From the NCBI GenBank assembly GCA_963826165.1, contig CAWGWC010000016.1, forward strand, positions 372,001-436,000: 64,000 bases of DNA, given 5' to 3'. The notes beneath the pieces were generated by a model. The model did no database searches. It was not told the DNA's origin and worked only from the letters and a program-made list of their open reading frames with translations. The translations under genes and the position numbers were made by a program. The stretch is from JACVRW01 sp963826165 (lineage in GTDB: Bacteria; Actinomycetota; Thermoleophilia; Solirubrobacterales; Thermoleophilaceae). Each line of letters starts with the position of its first letter. Position 1 is the first letter of the stretch. Shown here in pieces: positions 61,415 through 64,000 of this stretch.

Positions 61415-64000
61415 CTACGCTGCGGTCTGTGCGAGCGCCGCCGCTTCGGCCGCGTCAGGCTGCATGTCGAGCTCGTGGTAAATCGCCAGAGCCCGCGAGA
61501 GTTGCTCCTGCGCCCGCTGTCGGTCTCCCTGCGAGTTCCGCTGGAGCAGCATGCGGGCGTGGTCCCTGTGCGTGTGGGCAAGACCGGGGCGGGCCCCCAT
61601 CCTGTCGTTCATCTGCACCGCCTCCTCGAAGTGTCCGGCGGCGTCCTCGAAGCGGCCCAGCAGTGTCGCGAGGAGGCCGAGCGGCCGGCTGGCGGAATCG
61701 AGTGTGAGCTCGGGTACGGCGACGGCGTTGAGCGAGCGGTAGGGCAACATGAGCTCGTAGAGGGAAACGGCACGCTCCGCGTCTCCGAGGATTGCGCAGG
61801 TCTCCGCGAGCAGGCAGATTCCGAAGAGCCACTCCTCGTCTACGTGCCAGTCGGACAGGTCGCGGCGCGTCAGCTCGTTCAGAAGGGCCTGCGCTTCTTC
61901 GGCCCGTTCCAAGCGGGCGTAGACGTGAGCGAGGACGGCGCCGTGCACGAGCGGTGAAGGAAACTCGTCCTCGCAGCCGAGGATCTCCTGCTCGAAGTCC
62001 GGGAGTCGCCCCTGCTCGCGACGCAGCAGGAAGAGCTGGAGCTTGCGCGCCGCCACCGCGCCCCACGCGAGGACCCGGTCGCCCACCGCCGCCGCTCGGT
62101 CGATCAGCTCCGCCGCCTCCGCGAATCGGCCCTGTGACAGCGCCAGCACGGCCTGCGCGGTGGCAAGCGCCCAATGCTGGGCCGGCTGTCTCAGCTCCTC
62201 GGCCACGCGAGTCATCGCATCGAGCTCAGCGGCGCGCCGGTCGGGGTCGCCGAGCTGCCAGGCGGCCCAGAACGAGTGATCGTGCCCGTCGAAGAGCCTC
62301 TCCCTGTCCCCGGTCTTCGCTGCCAGGGAGACGATCTCGCTGCCTTCGACCAGTTGCCGGTCGGCCGTCCACGGCGCGATCAGGGCGGACGCCGCCGCCG
62401 CCGCAGCGTAGGCGAGCGTTGCGGAGTCGCCGATCCTGCCCGCGATCTCGAGCGCCTCCTCGATGATGCGCTCCCTGGGCTCGCGAGAGGGTTCGTGGCG
62501 GAGCGCGGCGGCGAGGCGCGAGAGCAGTTGCACCCGCAGCACGCTGTCCTCCTCGCCCACTGCGGAAAGCCCCTCCTCGAGCACAGGGACGAGCCGTTCG
62601 TCCATCAGGGCGTGTTGCCAGACGAATCTTCCGCCGTAGCCGGCGGCCGCGCGGGCCAGCACCTCGGGCAGCCCCGCGGAGCGCGCCAGCTCGGCCGCGC
62701 GAAGAAGGGTCGACTTCGCCCCCGGGTCGTCCCCGGCCCGGCTCTGCGCTTCGCCCAGAGCGAGAAGCAGCTCGCAGCGCAGTTCGGCGCTGGCGGCGAG
62801 GTCCGATCTGAGTGCCTCGAGGGCCATCGCGTACAGGCGCACCGCCTCCTCGTACGCGAGCAGAGCGATGGCCACGGAGCCGGCCCGCCGGGCGTAGTCG
62901 ACCGCCTTCTGGCCGCTCTCGCCCGCAGCGGACTCGAAGAAATGGTGTGCGAGCTCCGGAAGATGGGGATCGAGGTCCGACGCGTAGAGAGCCTCGAGGG
63001 CCTCGCCGACCTGCCGATGGAGCTGCACCCGGGCACTTCTCGTCAGGCCGTGGTAAGCCGTGTCCCGGATCAGGGCGTGGGCGAAGCGCATGCGGCCGAT
63101 CGCGCCGGGCACCTCCGAGACGACGCGAGTCTCCATCGCCTCGTCGAGCAGCTCGAGGATCGCGCCGCGACTGAGTCCGCTGACGGCCGCGAGTGCGTCG
63201 AGATCGAACTCGCGGCCGAGCACCGAGGCCAGCGTGAGAAGCCGGTTGCATGCTTCCGAGAGGTTGCGCAGACGGCGGCCTATCACCTCTCTCACGCTCT
63301 GCGGGATCGCCAGCGGCGCCGCTGCCGGATCCTCCAGGCGGTTCTCCTCGGCGAGCAGCCGCACGATCTCGCCCACGAACAGAGGGTTGCCCTCGGTCTC
63401 CGCATGAACCGCCGAAGCCAGGTCTGCCCCGGGCCGTCCGGGCGCCGCGAGCTCGATGAAGTGGACGACGTCCGCCTCGCCGAAGCCGGCAAGCGCGAGC
63501 TGTCGCGTGACCGGCTCGCGGGCCAGCTCGGTGAGTGTCGTGGTGAGCGAATCCGCCGGGGTGGGATCGACGTCGCGGTACGCGCCGACTATCAGTAGGT
63601 GGCTGTCGACCGAGCTCGCGAGCGACGAACTGGAGAAGCAGAAGCGACGGCTCGTCTGCCGCGTGCAGATCGTCGAGCACCAGCACGAGGGGCCGCGCGT
63701 CCGCCGCGCTCCTCAGGAAGGCCGTCATGGAATCGAAGAGCCGGAAGCGCGCCCCCTCGGACTCGGGCGCCGGCGCCGGGGCCAGCTCGGGGAGGAGGGC
63801 GCGGAGCTCGGGGAAGAGCTGCGCCACGTCGGCGGCTCCCTCGCCAAGTTGGGATCGGAGAGCGTCCGCCTCGGTATCGCGAAGGTACGACCGCAGCGAC
63901 TGCACCCAGGGCCAGTAGGCGGGGGCGCCGCCGGCCTCCCAGCAGCGGCCGACGAGAGTTCGCGCTCCGCGCGCTCGGGCGTGGGCGATCAGCTCGTCTG
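61415..64000 (-). pseudogene. AAA-ATPase/TPR regulatory protein, frameshifted; 5' end outside window
   Basis: The gene runs from beyond the right edge to a stop at 61415. The N-terminal part in view reads LIAHARARGARTLVGRCWEAGG, then Walker B LVLVLDDLHAADEPSLLLLQFVARELG in one frame. At about 63608 one extra base breaks the frame. The proper continuation, DSHLLIVGAYRDVDPTPADSLTTTLTELAREPVTRQLALAGFG, is in the next frame, followed by HAETEGNPLFVGEIVRLLAEENRL and then about 600 residues of TPR-like helices. It resembles LuxR/adenylate-cyclase-associated ATPases. No HTH lies at the C-terminus. Real decay or sequencing error. Confidence 0.72.

Overview
The window reads as a chromosomal segment of a high-GC actinobacterium, most likely of the Thermoleophilia/Solirubrobacterales type. 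This is inferred from the gene families, not from a marker gene. The pointers are two F420-type luciferase-fold oxidoreductases (one very like F420-dependent glucose-6-phosphate dehydrogenase), several ECF sigma factors, many GTG/TTG starts with 4-bp ATGA/GTGA/TTGA overlaps, lipoproteins, and large secreted beta-helix and subtilase proteins with basic C-terminal repeats. No rRNA, CRISPR array, integrase or complete insertion sequence was seen. One complete tRNA (tRNA-His) is present.

Layout. 1-5140 (minus): a branched-chain-type ABC importer (livH-livM-substrate-binding lipoprotein-livG-livF), cut at the left edge. 5406-12868 (plus): a catabolic operon with a GlcD-type FAD oxidase, a TIM-barrel isomerase, a Tm-1-like/UPF0261 protein, a creatininase-family hydrolase, a DeoR regulator, a second TIM-barrel isomerase and a Gfo/Idh/MocA dehydrogenase. 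12853-16750: a divergent xylose module, with a ROK repressor and xylose isomerase on minus and xylulokinase on plus, and a XylR-like operator between. 16751-25873: a second sugar or polyol regulon (Gfo/Idh/MocA, DUF993-like aldolase-fold protein, TIM-barrel isomerase, then aldehyde dehydrogenase, flavoprotein, GMC oxidoreductase and its small partner). It appears to be governed by one LacI repressor whose near-palindromic AAACGTTT-centred site occurs upstream of the first operon and again between lacI and the aldehyde dehydrogenase gene.

25945-34517: a mixed region with a small muconolactone-isomerase-like protein, a large isochorismatase-fold hydrolase coupled to a secreted S15 peptidase, a SnoaL protein, a TetR regulator with a palindromic site, two LLM oxidoreductases, a MOSC protein, an ECF sigma/anti-sigma pair and dodecin. 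34547-38416: methylmalonyl-CoA mutase large subunit, MarR regulator and a PolX/PHP protein whose polymerase active site looks degenerate. 38487-42989: two secreted parallel-beta-helix proteins around an alpha/beta hydrolase.

43040-52124: accessory material. Copies of the 3' part of the tRNA-His gene lie at 41970 (20 bp), 47176 (46 bp) and in the intact tRNA at 52051-52124. This is the footprint of integration at a tRNA, although no integrase remains. The two intervals hold an MFS exporter, an ECF sigma fused to a SnoaL domain with VOC and SnoaL partners and a DUF2807 lipoprotein, then an SDR/SDR/lipoprotein/cupin/SDR operon with a divergent HTH regulator.

52188-64000: a frameshifted SDR gene, a 1304-residue secreted subtilase, an isochorismatase-type hydrolase, a UDP-glucuronate decarboxylase-like epimerase, a glucose-1-dehydrogenase-like enzyme, nicotinate phosphoribosyltransferase, a small GNAT protein, and a large AAA/TPR protein that is frameshifted and runs off the right edge.

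Nothing here is proven to be a new system. The best candidates for undescribed biology are the two sugar/acid catabolic operons of unassigned substrate, the cysteine-paired three-fold repeat at the C-terminus of the 38487-41093 protein, and the tRNA-His repeat-bounded intervals.
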